From contig JAPPGP010000097.1 in NCBI GenBank assembly GCA_028821395.1, positions 30,299-94,298 of the forward strand: a stretch of 64,000 nt of DNA. Reading direction: 5' to 3'. The stretch is from Defluviicoccus sp. Its GTDB lineage: Bacteria; Pseudomonadota; Alphaproteobacteria; MPNO01. Each line of letters starts with the position of its first letter. The first letter of the stretch is position 1. Positions 53,418 to 62,365 of this stretch are shown here, piece after piece. The position numbers and the translations under genes were made by a program. The notes under the pieces were generated by a model. That model was not told where the DNA came from. It ran no database searches and saw nothing but the letters and a program-made list of their open reading frames with translations.

Positions 53418-55649
53418 TCAGGCGAAGCGGCGGAGGCGGAGCGAGTTGGCGACGACGAGGACGCTGGAGGCGCTCATCGCGGCAGCCGCCAGCATCGGAT
53501 CGAGCAGCACGCCCCAGACCGGGTAGAGGGCGCCCGCGGCGACCGGGATCAGGGCCACGTTGTAGCCATAGGCCCAGAACAGGTTGACGCGGATCGTCGC
53601 CAGCGTCCGCCGCGCGAGCCGGATCGCGGTCACCACGCCGCGCAGATCGCTTGCCATCAGCACCACATCCGCCGACTCGATCGCGATATCGGTGCCGCTG
53701 CCGATGGCGATGCCGGTATCCGCCTCGGCGAGCGCCGGGGCGTCGTTGATGCCGTCGCCGACGAAGGCGACGCGCCGTCCCTCGCGCCGGAGCGCTCTCA
53801 CCGATTCCGCCTTGCGGTCGGGCAAGACCTCCGCCTCGATCTCGGCGATGCCGAGCGAGCGCGCCACCGCTTCGGCGGTCGCCCTTCCGTCGCCGGTGAT
53901 CATGGCGATGTCGAAGCCGAGCGCGGCGAGCGCCGACAGCGCGCCCTGCGCCTCCTCGCGCGGCGGATCGGCGAAGCCGAGCAGGGCGGCCAGCTCGCCG
54001 TCGATGGCGGCGAGCACGGCGGTCTTGCCGTCCGCCTCCAGCCCGGCGCGGGGCGCCTCGGCGGCCGCGCAGTCGATGCCGCGGCCTTGCAGGAAACGGG
54101 CCGAGCCGACGAGCACCTCGCGTCCCGCGACCTCGGCGGCGACGCCGAGCCCGGGCTCGACCGAGAACGAATCGACCGCCGGCGGATCGCTCTCCACCGC
54201 GTCCACCAGGGCGGTGGCCAGCGGGTGTTCGCTCATCCTCTCCGCCGCGGCGATCAGGGCCAGCGTCTCGTCCGGCAACGCGCCCGAGCCGTCGGGCAGC
54301 AGCCGGTCGGTCAGCACCGGCCGCCCGGTGGTGAGGGTGCCGGTCTTGTCGAAGGCGATCATACGGACCCGCGCCAGCGTCTCCAGCGCGGCGCCGTTGC
54401 GGATCAGCACGCCGCGCTCCGCCCCCCTGCCGCTGCCGACCAGGATCGCGGTCGGGGTCGCGAGCCCCATCGCGCAGGGACACGCGATCAGCAGCACCGA
54501 CACCGCGGCGACGAAGGCGAAGCTCAGCGCCGGCGGCGGGGCGAAGGCGAGCCATGCGGCGAAGGCGAGCGCAGCCACGGCGAGCGCGCAAGGCACCAGG
54601 ACGCCGGCGATGCGGTCGGCCTGTCGGGCGATCGGCGCCTTGGCGGATTGCGCCTCGGCGACGGTGGCGAGCACCCGGCCGAGCACGGTATCGGCGCCGA
54701 TGCGCACGACCCGGACGGTCAGCGCGCCGGCCCCGTTGACCGTCCCGCCGAAGACCTCGTCCCCCGCCCGTTTGGCGGCGGGGACCGGCTCGCCGGTGAT
54801 CGTCGATTCGTCGACGAAGCTCTCGCCGGCCACGACCGCCGCGTCCACCGGGACGCGCTCGCCCGGGCGGATCAGCACCGCGTCCCCGATTGCGACCTCT
54901 TCCACGGGGATCTCCCGTTCCTCGCCGCCGCGCAGCACGCGCGCCGTCGCCGGGCGGAGCTCCATCAGCCCCGCGATGGCCTGCGACGCGCGCCCACGCG
55001 CCACCGCTTCGAGCAGCCGGCCGAGCAGGATCAGGGTGACGATCGCCCCCGCCGCCTCGAAATAGGGAACGGCGGTGCCCGCGGGGAAGAACGCGGGCGC
55101 CAGCAGGGCGAGCGTCGAATAGGCGAACGCCGCGCCGGCGCCCATCGCCACCAGGCTGTTCATCCCCGGCGCCGCATGGCGGAGCTCGGCCCAGCCATGC
55201 ACGAAGAACCCGCGCCCCGACCACAGCACCACCGGCGCGGCGAGCACGAGCTGGACCCAGAGCCAGGCCTGTTCGCCCGCAGGCGTGGTCGGCCCGAGAC
55301 CCGGCAGCATCGACCCCATCGCGATGGCGAAGAGCGGGACCGTGAACGCGGCCGCGACGAAGAAGCGCCGCCGGAGGACGCCGATTTCCTCTTCGGCTGC
55401 GGCGCGCACGTCCTCGCCCGGCGGCGCGCCGGCATCCACCGCGCCCGGCACGTAGCCCGCGCCCCGTATCGCGTCGGCGATCGCCGGCGGGCCGAGGATC
55501 TCGGGCAGATAGACGATGCGCGCCCGCTCGGTTGCGAGGTTCACGTCGGCCCCCGCCACCCCGTCGAGCCCGCGCAGCGTCCGCTCGACCCGGGCGCGGC
55601 AATTGCCGCAGGTCATGCCATCGACGCGCAGGGTAAGTTCGGCGGTCAT
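53418..55649 (-). CDS. copA: Copper-type heavy-metal P1B-ATPase
   Basis: 743 residues from the ATG at 55649. One N-terminal HMA domain has GMTCGNC (11-17). The membrane metal site is CPC in LIACPCAMGLATPT, the phosphorylation site FDKTGTLTTG, the SEHPLA motif and the hinge VGDGINDAPALAEAD. The last helices carry YGYNVALIP and MSASSVLVVANSLRL, the asparagine-tyrosine and M-x-SS residues of Cu(+)-exporting ATPases. It pumps Cu(I) out of the cytoplasm. No CueR-type regulator or chaperone is adjacent. Confidence 0.95.
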   Translation of the reverse strand: MTAELTLRVDGMTCGNCRARVERTLRGLDGVAGADVNLATERARIVYLPEILGPPAIADAIRGAGYVPGAVDAGAPPGEDVRAAAEEEIGVLRRRFFVAAAFTVPLFAIAMGSMLPGLGPTTPAGEQAWLWVQLVLAAPVVLWSGRGFFVHGWAELRHAAPGMNSLVAMGAGAAFAYSTLALLAPAFFPAGTAVPYFEAAGAIVTLILLGRLLEAVARGRASQAIAGLMELRPATARVLRGGEEREIPVEEVAIGDAVLIRPGERVPVDAAVVAGESFVDESTITGEPVPAAKRAGDEVFGGTVNGAGALTVRVVRIGADTVLGRVLATVAEAQSAKAPIARQADRIAGVLVPCALAVAALAFAAWLAFAPPPALSFAFVAAVSVLLIACPCAMGLATPTAILVGSGRGAERGVLIRNGAALETLARVRMIAFDKTGTLTTGRPVLTDRLLPDGSGALPDETLALIAAAERMSEHPLATALVDAVESDPPAVDSFSVEPGLGVAAEVAGREVLVGSARFLQGRGIDCAAAEAPRAGLEADGKTAVLAAIDGELAALLGFADPPREEAQGALSALAALGFDIAMITGDGRATAEAVARSLGIAEIEAEVLPDRKAESVRALRREGRRVAFVGDGINDAPALAEADTGIAIGSGTDIAIESADVVLMASDLRGVVTAIRLARRTLATIRVNLFWAYGYNVALIPVAAGALYPVWGVLLDPMLAAAAMSASSVLVVANSLRLRRFA

Positions 55650-55765
55650 GCGGCGGCGCTCCCAGGGTTCTCCATAGCTAGATAGGGGCTTGCCCACGGT
55701 CAAGCGAGCCGGACCGGCGCCCGTCATGGTCGACGCCCTACCTGCCCCATGTCGTCATCTCCCTT

Positions 55766-55911
55766 CCGTCATGCCCGGACTTGATCCGGGCATCCATGGG
55801 CGGTGCAGGGAGAGCCAGGCGTGGCCCGCCCCCATCGCCAGCCCTTCAGACGGATCGCCGTGCGTGCGGAGGGGCCGCATGGATGGCCGGATCAAGTCCG
55901 GCCATGACGGG
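55766..55911. repeat. Dispersed palindromic repeat, family 1, copy 5
   Basis: Arms CCGTCATGCCCGGACTTGAT and the near-complement ending GGCCATGACGG, about 146 bases overall, the longest spacer of the five. It occupies the middle of the 410-base gap 55650-56059 between the divergent copper ATPase and BMP-protein genes. The rest of the gap holds no recognised gene; the AT-richer stretch 56008-56045 is a probable promoter region for the BMP gene. Confidence 0.85.
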
Positions 55912-56059
55912 TGGTGGTGGCGGCGGCGGAAGAGGTGCAGAGAGAGCCGGGTGCGGAGCGCCCCATCGCCATGCGCCCTGCGAGCCAGCACAGCGCTGTA
56001 TTGCCCGGTTGGAATTGAACGACCAAAGTATTGCACACAAGCTGCGGAAAGGATTGGCG

Positions 56060-57058
56060 ATGCGGTTAAGGGCATTTCTCGCGACCGCGTGCGCGGCGCT
56101 GCTGGCCGGCGGGGCGGCGGCCGGCGGGTTCGAGCCGGCGATGGTCTTCGACCAGGGCAGCCGGACCGACCGGAGCTTCAATGCCGCCGCCTGGAAGGGC
56201 GCGGAGCGTTTCGCGGCGGAGACCGGGATCGCGGTTTCCGTCGAGGAGGCGGCGAGCCCCGCCGACCGCGCGCCCGCCATGCGCCGCGCCGTCGCGGGCG
56301 GGGCGACGCTCGTCATCGTCGTCGGGTTCTCCTACGCCGAGGCGATCGAGGCGGTGGCGGCCGAGAGCCCCGGCCGGTCGTTTGCCATCGTCGACGTGAG
56401 CTGGCTCGATCTGCCCAATCTCCGGCAATACGCGTTCAGGGAGCATGAAGGCTCCTATCTGGTCGGGGTCGCGGCGGCGCTGACGTCGAAGACCGGCACG
56501 ATCGGCTTCGTCGGCGGCATGGACGTGCCGCTGATCCGCCGCTTCGCCTGCGGCTACGTCCAGGGCGCGGCGTCCGCGCGGCCGGAAATTACTGTCCTCC
56601 AGGACATGACCGGCAGGACCCCGGCCGCCTGGAGCGACCCGGCCAGGGGGGCGGCGCTGGCGCAGGGCCAGTTCGCGCGCGGCGCCGACGTGGTCTTCCA
56701 CGCCGCGGGCGGCACCGGGATCGGCGTGATCCGCGCCGCCGCCGCGGCCGGCAGATACGCCATCGGCGTCGACCTCAACCAGAACGGGATCGCGCCGGGA
56801 GCCGTGCTCACCTCGATGGTGAAGCGGGTCGATGTCGCGGTCTACGAGACCCTGAAGGACGCCTTGCGGGGGCGGTTCTCGCCCGGCGTCGTCACCCTCG
56901 GGCTCGCCGAGAGCGGGGTCGATTGGGCGCTCGACGAGCACAACGAGAAGATCGTCGCGCCCGCGGTTCGGAGGGCGGTCGAGGCGGCGCGGGCCGGCAT
57001 CGTCGCCGGCCGCATCACCGTCCACGACTACCTGACTGACCGGCGCTGTCCGCGGTGA
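56060..57058 (+). CDS. BMP-family ABC substrate-binding protein
   Basis: 332 residues from the ATG at 56060, with GGAAAGGA upstream. A Sec signal peptide ends near GGAAA/GGF with no lipobox. The mature part has AMVFDQGSRTDRSFN (the BMP DkSFNq-type block), EGSYLVGVAAALTSKTGTIGFVGG, VVFHAAGGTGIGV and AIGVDLNQN. BMP proteins bind purine nucleosides or related ligands for importers of the Nup/Bmp type. The matching permease and ATPase genes lie at 60324-63854 on the other strand, separated by unrelated genes. Confidence 0.92.
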   Translation: MRLRAFLATACAALLAGGAAAGGFEPAMVFDQGSRTDRSFNAAAWKGAERFAAETGIAVSVEEAASPADRAPAMRRAVAGGATLVIVVGFSYAEAIEAVAAESPGRSFAIVDVSWLDLPNLRQYAFREHEGSYLVGVAAALTSKTGTIGFVGGMDVPLIRRFACGYVQGAASARPEITVLQDMTGRTPAAWSDPARGAALAQGQFARGADVVFHAAGGTGIGVIRAAAAAGRYAIGVDLNQNGIAPGAVLTSMVKRVDVAVYETLKDALRGRFSPGVVTLGLAESGVDWALDEHNEKIVAPAVRRAVEAARAGIVAGRITVHDYLTDRRCPR

Positions 57059-57061
57059 ATC

Positions 57062-57886
57062 CTAGCCGGTGCGCCTCGCCTCCTGCGCCACCGCGGTGTC
57101 CTGGTAGCGCGCCCACATCTGCTTGAGAAAGGCCATGCAGTCGGGGTCGAGGTCCTCTCTCGGCAGGGGATCGGCGTCCCAGTGGCCGTAGCGGTCCTCG
57201 CCGCGCATCAGGAGCGCCGTCCGCCGCCCGATGGTCGAGCGGCAATGGGCGGGCATGTAGAAATAGGCGACACCCACCCTCGGCCCGTCGGTCTCGTTGG
57301 CGAGCGAGCCATGCGCGGTGCGCTCGTGGTGCAGCGAGAACTCGCCCGCCTCGAGCTCCATATAGACCGCGCGCTCGTCTTCCAGCCCGCGGATCGTTTG
57401 GCCCCGCGCCAGCAGGTTTTGCGGGTCGTAGGTCTCGTCGTGGTCGAAATCCGGGCCCCTGTGCGAGCCCGGCATCACCCGCATGCAGCCGTTCTTGCGC
57501 GTCGCCGGGGTGAGCGCGACCCAGGCGGTGACCTCCTCATGCGGGTCGAGCCCGTAATAGGCCGAGTCCTGGTGCCAGGAGACGAAGCGGGGGTCGTTCC
57601 CCTTCTTGGAGAACAGCGAGGTGCCGAACAGCAGGATGTCCTCGCCGATCAGCGATTCGACCGCATCGAGGATCGCCTCGTTGCGCGCGAGATCGACGAT
57701 CCAGGGCGCCGCCACATGCGCCTTGATCTTGAGATAGGTCTGCGGTTCCACCCCCAGCACGGTCTCGTAATGCTCCAGCAGCAGGCGGCGGCGCTCCGCC
57801 TCCCCGGCGTCGATGGCGCGCTTGGGGAACAAATAGCCGTGCTCCTCGAAATGGGCGACTTCCGCCGCGCTCAGGCTTCCGGCCAT
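57062..57886 (-). CDS. Phytanoyl-CoA dioxygenase family protein
   Basis: 274 residues from the ATG at 57886. The Fe(II) facial triad is the His-x-Asp in SWHQDSAYYG with a distal His in RTAHGSLAN, and the 2-oxoglutarate Arg in GPRVGVAYFY follows. MRVMPGSHRG is the usual double-stranded-beta-helix block. It should hydroxylate an unactivated carbon using O2 and 2-oxoglutarate; many bacterial members have unknown substrates. The stop lies 3 bases from the convergent BMP gene. Confidence 0.9.
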   Translation of the reverse strand: MAGSLSAAEVAHFEEHGYLFPKRAIDAGEAERRRLLLEHYETVLGVEPQTYLKIKAHVAAPWIVDLARNEAILDAVESLIGEDILLFGTSLFSKKGNDPRFVSWHQDSAYYGLDPHEEVTAWVALTPATRKNGCMRVMPGSHRGPDFDHDETYDPQNLLARGQTIRGLEDERAVYMELEAGEFSLHHERTAHGSLANETDGPRVGVAYFYMPAHCRSTIGRRTALLMRGEDRYGHWDADPLPREDLDPDCMAFLKQMWARYQDTAVAQEARRTG

Positions 57887-57945
57887 GCCGCTTTCCTCTG
57901 CTTCGCCCGGCGATGGTAGCAGGACGATTCGCCCGCTCCCACCCG

Positions 57946-58332
57946 CTACTTCAGCTTCGCCACCGCGAGCGGGACCTCGAACTTCTTGCACCAGAGCCAG
58001 ACCTCGTTGTACCGCGCGGGGTCGATCCGGCCCGGCAGCCGGTAGCGCGTGGCGCCCTTGAGCGACTTGAGCCGGCCGAGCGTGGTGCTCGCGTCGTAGC
58101 CGTCATTGCCGAAGGCGATGCGCGGGTCGGGCGCGCGGTCGAGGCGGAAATCCTCGGCAAACCGCATGACCCAGCGCTCGCCGGCCCGCTCGACGGTCAC
58201 CCCGCCCGAGGCCTCGTGCCCGCTCTTGCCTTCGAAGGTCCCCATCCGCGCCTGCTGCGCGTGCGCCGCGGCGGCGATGGTAAGCGCGGCGAGCGCCGCC
58301 GCCAGCGGCTTCGCCACTCTCATTGCACCCAT
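57946..58332 (-). CDS. Secreted DM13-domain protein
   Basis: 128 residues from the ATG at 58332, chosen for the GGAGGAAA 8 bases upstream; two in-frame ATGs flank it. A signal peptide ends near AAAHA/QQA. The remainder fits one DM13 domain: GTFEGKSGHEASGGVTV, FAEDFRLDRAPDPRIAFG, a LGRLKSLKGATRYRLPG block and VWLWCKKFEVPLAVAKL with the conserved Cys. DM13 is proposed to be an electron-transfer or cysteine-redox domain. It is periplasmic; partner unknown. Confidence 0.83.
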   Translation of the reverse strand: MGAMRVAKPLAAALAALTIAAAAHAQQARMGTFEGKSGHEASGGVTVERAGERWVMRFAEDFRLDRAPDPRIAFGNDGYDASTTLGRLKSLKGATRYRLPGRIDPARYNEVWLWCKKFEVPLAVAKLK

Positions 58333-58433
58333 GGCCGTTTCCTCCAACATTCCGGCCTTCAATATGATGCGCGAACGATGACGGTCCAAGGGGGGGACGG
58401 CTATGCTCTCGCCGTCCGTCTCGGAGGCCCGCC

Positions 58434-59219
58434 ATGCTCGTCCTCTACGAACACTCGACCTCGGTCTGCGCGATCAAGGTCCGCCTCACTTTGCTTGAGA
58501 AGGGGATCGGCTACGAGGGCCGCTTCGTCGACCTCCGCCGCGGCGCGCAGTTCGACCCTGAGTACCGCAAAATTCACCCGGGCGCCGTGGTGCCGGCGCT
58601 GGTCCATGACGGGCACACGATCCTCGAATCCTCGGTCATCCAGTACTATCTGGAGGACGTTTTCCCCGAGCCCTCGCTGATGCCCGAAGACCCGCTTGCG
58701 CGCTACCGGGTGCGGCTCCTGATGAAGACCATCGACGATCCGGTCCACCCGGCGACCGGGCTGCTGACCCATGCGATCGCCTTCCGCAAGGATTACCGCA
58801 CGCCCGAGGCGATCGCGGCGCGCATGGCCAGGATCCCCGACCCGCGGCGCCGGGCGCGCCAGCGCGCGGTCTACGAGGAGGGGCTCGGTGCCGCGCTCGC
58901 CGTCGACGCGGTGCGCGACATGGAGGCCGCCTTCGCCCGCATGGAGGAGACGCTGGCGCACGGCCCCTGGCTCGGCGGCGGCCTCTACTCCCTTTCGGAT
59001 GCCGCCGCCACCCCCTACGCCAACCGGATGAACGATCTCGGCCTGTTCGGCATTTGGGCCGAGCGCTATCCGGCGGTGGCCGGCTGGTTCGAACGCATCC
59101 GCGCGCGGCCGAGCTACGCGGCCGGCATCGCCGATCTCGTCACCGAGGACGACCGCGACCGCATGGCCCCGGTCGAGGACGACGCGGAGGCGCGGGTGCG
59201 GGCGATACTGGCGGGGTGA
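58434..59219 (+). CDS. Glutathione S-transferase family protein
   Basis: 261 residues. The N-terminal half has LYEHSTSVCAIKVRLTLLEK with Ser/Cys at the active helix, KIHPGAVVPALVHDG and ILESSVIQYYLED; the C-terminal half has the GGGLYSLSDAAATPY helix. It probably conjugates or isomerises with glutathione in the cytoplasm. It diverges from the DM13 gene across 101 bases and precedes the BrnT/BrnA pair by 64 bases. No pathway partner is evident. Confidence 0.9.
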   Translation: MLVLYEHSTSVCAIKVRLTLLEKGIGYEGRFVDLRRGAQFDPEYRKIHPGAVVPALVHDGHTILESSVIQYYLEDVFPEPSLMPEDPLARYRVRLLMKTIDDPVHPATGLLTHAIAFRKDYRTPEAIAARMARIPDPRRRARQRAVYEEGLGAALAVDAVRDMEAAFARMEETLAHGPWLGGGLYSLSDAAATPYANRMNDLGLFGIWAERYPAVAGWFERIRARPSYAAGIADLVTEDDRDRMAPVEDDAEARVRAILAG

Positions 59220-59270
59220 AGGAGTCCGCGACGAGCCGCTGAGGTTGACAACTGCTTGCGTAGTGACGAC

Positions 59271-59280
59271 TGTATATACA
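59271..59280. promoter_or_regulatory. Palindrome upstream of brnT
   Basis: TGTATATACA is a perfect 10-base palindrome 3 bases before the brnT ATG; a TTGACA lies at 59245-59250 with 22 bases to TATATA, too long for an ordinary promoter. The palindrome is a candidate binding site for the BrnA/BrnT autoregulatory complex. Confidence 0.45.
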
Positions 59281-59283
59281 CGG

Positions 59284-59580
59284 ATGGTTTCCGCGCTGCG
59301 CTTTGAGTGGGACGATGCCAAGAACGCCGAGAACCGGCGTAAGCACGGCATCGCTTTCGAGCAAGCGGCCGAAATCTTTTTCGGCCCGGTCCTGACCCGG
59401 ATTGACGATCACCCGCACGCTGAAGCGCGGGAAATCAGCTTCGGTTTCCTCGGCACCGGTATGGTGGTCGTGGTGGCCCACACGGACCGAGAGGGCGGCA
59501 TCCGGATGATCAGCGCGCGGAGGGCCACCGCGCGGGAAAGGAGACTTTTTCATGCCTATCTCGAAGAATCGTTTAGCTGA
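59284..59580 (+). CDS. brnT: BrnT-family toxin
   Basis: 98 residues from the ATG at 59284. The BrnT signature RFEWDDAKNAENRRKHGIAF is at 6-25, followed by AEIFFGP, EAREISFGFLG and ISARRATARERRLFHAY. BrnT is a RelE-like ribonuclease that slows translation under stress. The start is chosen by homology; an in-frame TTG at 59245 would add 13 residues. It overlaps the antitoxin gene by 29 bases. Confidence 0.93.
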   Translation: MVSALRFEWDDAKNAENRRKHGIAFEQAAEIFFGPVLTRIDDHPHAEAREISFGFLGTGMVVVVAHTDREGGIRMISARRATARERRLFHAYLEESFS

Positions 59581-59809
59581 GGTCGAAGCAATTCCCGATG
59601 ACGAGATCGACACCTCGGACATCCCGGAGATGGACGAGAAGTTCTTCGCGGCGGCGAAACTGGTCATGCCGCCGGGCGCTTCCAAGAAGGCGGTCTCGAT
59701 GCGCGTGGACGAGGATGTGTTCGACTGGTTCAAGGCTCAGGGCAAGGGGCATTTGAGCCGAATGAACGCTGTGCTGCGCGCCTATATGCTCGCGCACCGA
59801 AGCGAGTAA
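59552..59809 (+). CDS. brnA: BrnA-family antitoxin
   Basis: 85 residues. The N-terminal acidic linker holds DTSDIPEMDEKFFAAAKLV, and the C-terminal ribbon-helix-helix has VSMRVDEDVFDWFKAQGKG and MNAVLRAYMLAH. BrnA binds and inhibits BrnT, and the complex represses its own promoter. It overlaps brnT by 29 bases, the usual toxin-first order for this family. Confidence 0.94.
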   Translation: MPISKNRLAEVEAIPDDEIDTSDIPEMDEKFFAAAKLVMPPGASKKAVSMRVDEDVFDWFKAQGKGHLSRMNAVLRAYMLAHRSE

Positions 59810-59819
59810 TGCCGCGGGA

Positions 59820-60323
59820 ATGAACCGGGAGCTGATCAAGGCCATCCTCGTCCTGCCCGGGAGCGCGCTAATCTACATTCCCGGGGCGGTACTCTGGCTG
59901 ACCGCCGGGCTGCCGGGCGGATGGACGCCGGCGGGGGTGGCCGGGCCCAGGTTCTGGATCGGCGCGGCGCTGGGCGCGGCAGGCTTCGCGATGGCGGTCT
60001 GGACCGTCCGGCTGTTCGCGACTGCCGGCGAAGGCACGCCCGCGCCGTGGGCGCCACCCCGAAGGCTGGTCGTGCGCGGGCCCTACCGCCATGTCCGCAA
60101 CCCGATGCTCGCGGCGGTCAACGTCATGCTCGCCGCCGAGGCCCTGCTCTTCGGCTCGTGGTACATCGCGCTCTGGATGGCCGTCTTCTTCGCCCTTAAC
60201 ACCACGTATTTCATGCGCAGTGAGGAACCCGCGCTGGAAGAGCGCTTCGGCGAGAGCTACCGGCTCTACAAGGCCAGCGTGCCGCGATGGGTTCCGAGAT
60301 GGCGCCCGTGGGACGCGCCCTGA
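59820..60323 (+). CDS. ICMT/PEMT-like membrane methyltransferase
   Basis: 167 residues with about four hydrophobic segments. VVRGPYRHVRNPM and EEPALEERFGESYRLYKASV are the SAM-binding and C-terminal motifs of the isoprenylcysteine carboxyl methyltransferase/phospholipid methyltransferase superfamily. It sits in the inner membrane; the substrate is unknown. The start is 10 bases after the brnA stop, but the functional link is unlikely. The stop meets the convergent ABC permease stop exactly. Confidence 0.87.
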   Translation: MNRELIKAILVLPGSALIYIPGAVLWLTAGLPGGWTPAGVAGPRFWIGAALGAAGFAMAVWTVRLFATAGEGTPAPWAPPRRLVVRGPYRHVRNPMLAAVNVMLAAEALLFGSWYIALWMAVFFALNTTYFMRSEEPALEERFGESYRLYKASVPRWVPRWRPWDAP

Positions 60324-61253
60324 TTACCACCGATCCTCCCTGACATACGGCAGCCCGAGCGCCCCCGGCGCCGCCGAGCGGCGCTTGCCGGCGAGGCCGA
60401 CCCAGACCAGCACGCCGAGCGTGGCCAGGAACGGGGTCATCTGGAGGAAATACTGCGGCACTGGCCAGCCGGCGGCGAAGATGCGGGGGATCAGGGCCTC
60501 GATGCCGCCGAACAGGATCGCGCCGAACACCGCGCGGCCCGGCATCCAGCGGGCGAAGATGACCAGCGCAATCGCGATCCAGCCGCGCCCGTGGGTCATC
60601 TCGTTGACCCAGATCTTGGCCGCCGCCAGCGCGAGGTAGCCGCCGGCGAGCCCGCACAGCGCGCCGCCCGTCGCCACCGCCCAGAAGCGATAGGCATCGA
60701 CCGCGATGCCGGCCGCGTCGGCGGCCTGCGGGTTCTCCCCCACCGCGCGGAGGTTGAGCCCGGCGCGGCTGCGAAACAGGAAGTACCAGACCCCGAAGGC
60801 GATCGGCACGGTGAGATAGACCATCGCGTCCTGGGCGAACACCACCTTGCCGAAGAACGGGATGTCGGAGAGGAAGCCGAAATCGAGCTTCTGGAACCCG
60901 GCGATCGCGGTGTCGTTCCAGCGCAGCCCGATCAGCCCCGTCAGCCCGGCGCCGAAGAAGACGATCGTGATCCCGGTCACCACCTGGTCGGCGCGCAGCA
61001 CGACGACGACGAAGGCGAACAGGAAGGCGACGAGCAGCCCCGCGAACCCGGCCGCGGTCATGCCGACCGCCGTGCTCTCGCCGAACTCGATATAGCAGGC
61101 GACGCCCGCCAGCGCGCCGCAGAGCATCATCCCCTCGGCGCCGAGATTGATCACGCCCGCGCGCTCGTTGACGATCAGCCCCAGCGTCGCCAGCAGCAGG
61201 GGCACCGCGAAGACCGGGGTGAAGGCGAGCCAGTTGGCCAGGAACTCGATCAT
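60324..61253 (-). CDS. BMP/nucleoside-type ABC importer permease 2
   Basis: 309 residues from the ATG at 61253, about nine membrane helices. LGLIVNERAGVINLGAEGMM is the typical block of NupQ/BmpC-like permeases of the YufQ group, and NLRAVGENPQAADAAGI is the coupling loop. The upstream open frame lies inside the preceding permease gene. It forms the importer with the permease at 61250 and ATPase at 62358; the binding protein is probably the one encoded at 56060. Confidence 0.92.
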   Translation of the reverse strand: MIEFLANWLAFTPVFAVPLLLATLGLIVNERAGVINLGAEGMMLCGALAGVACYIEFGESTAVGMTAAGFAGLLVAFLFAFVVVVLRADQVVTGITIVFFGAGLTGLIGLRWNDTAIAGFQKLDFGFLSDIPFFGKVVFAQDAMVYLTVPIAFGVWYFLFRSRAGLNLRAVGENPQAADAAGIAVDAYRFWAVATGGALCGLAGGYLALAAAKIWVNEMTHGRGWIAIALVIFARWMPGRAVFGAILFGGIEALIPRIFAAGWPVPQYFLQMTPFLATLGVLVWVGLAGKRRSAAPGALGLPYVREDRW

Positions 61254-62365
61254 CGCCCGTCCCCGCGTAGCCAGTGAACCCGGTAGCGCACCAGGAAGTC
61301 GGACGCGGCCACGCACATCACCACGATCGCCTGGATCAGCGAGACCAGCGCCTGAGGCAGGCTGTAGAACACCTTGACGCTCTGCCCCGCCGCATACAGC
61401 CCGCCGATCATGAAGGCGACCACCAGCACGGCGACCGGGTTGTTGCGCGCGAGGAAGGCGATCATGATCCCCGAGAAGCCGTACCCCGCCGCCATGGTGC
61501 CGGTGAGCCGGTGCTCCTGCGCCGCCCCCATGACGAAGCCCGCCGCGCCCGACAGCGCCCCCGACAGCCCGACCGCCAGGAAGATCGTCATCGTCACCGG
61601 AATGCCGGCGGCGAGCGCCATCTGCGGATTGGCGCCGACGAAGCGCATATAGACGCCGAAGCGGCTCCGCTGCATCAGCCACCAGACGAAGGCGACGGCG
61701 GCGAGGCTGATCAGCAGTCCGAGATGCACCTTCTCCCAGCCCAGCAGCGGCAGGCGCTCCGCCGCGTCGAAGGCTTCGGAGTGCGGGAAGCGGTCGCGCG
61801 GGTCCTGCCAGGCGCCGTAGATCTGGTTGAGGACGAACAGATAGGCGACATAGTTAAGGAGCAGCGTCGAGATCACCTCGTTGACGCCGAGCTTGATCTT
61901 GAAGATCGCCGGCGGGGCGATCCACAGGAACCCGCCGACAAGCGCGAGGATCAGCATCAGCCCGATCCGCGTCGCCGGCGGGCCGACGTCGAAGATGGCG
62001 ATCACCGTCGCTCCGATGGCGCCCCAGAAGAACTGGCCCTCGATGCCGATGTTCCAGAAATTGACGCGGAACGCGACGGCGGCACTCAGCCCCACCAGGA
62101 TCAGCGGGCTGCATTCGATCAGCACGCTCGACAGCCCGAGGCGGTCGAAGAACGTGAGCACCACGAACTCGTCGAAGATGTTGGCCGCCTCGACGCCCGC
62201 GGTCATCAATATGGCGACCGAGATCGCAAGCCCGACGCCGAGCCCGAAGGCGATGAAGGCGGCGTGCTTGACGCGGCCGATCGACTGGCGGACCTCGAGG
62301 TTGAGCCGGCCCAGCCGGCGCGCGCGAAAGCCCCCGGCGGGCGCGGCGGCGGCGTGGTCAGGCAT
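61250..62365 (-). CDS. BMP/nucleoside-type ABC importer permease 1
   Basis: 371 residues. A cytoplasmic N-terminal stretch precedes about eight membrane helices. FRVNFWNIGIEGQFFWGAIG and MRFVGANPQMALAAGIPV are the NupP/YufP-family blocks. The start overlaps the ATPase stop by 8 bases, and its stop overlaps the second permease start by 4 bases (ATGA). It is part of a purine-nucleoside or similar importer. Confidence 0.92.
   Translation of the reverse strand: MPDHAAAAPAGGFRARRLGRLNLEVRQSIGRVKHAAFIAFGLGVGLAISVAILMTAGVEAANIFDEFVVLTFFDRLGLSSVLIECSPLILVGLSAAVAFRVNFWNIGIEGQFFWGAIGATVIAIFDVGPPATRIGLMLILALVGGFLWIAPPAIFKIKLGVNEVISTLLLNYVAYLFVLNQIYGAWQDPRDRFPHSEAFDAAERLPLLGWEKVHLGLLISLAAVAFVWWLMQRSRFGVYMRFVGANPQMALAAGIPVTMTIFLAVGLSGALSGAAGFVMGAAQEHRLTGTMAAGYGFSGIMIAFLARNNPVAVLVVAFMIGGLYAAGQSVKVFYSLPQALVSLIQAIVVMCVAASDFLVRYRVHWLRGDGR

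Noticed and set aside
59245..59283. TTG start for brnT at 59245 and a TTGACA/TATATA promoter
   Set aside because: The added residues do not match BrnT proteins, and the 22-base spacing is too long for a standard promoter.
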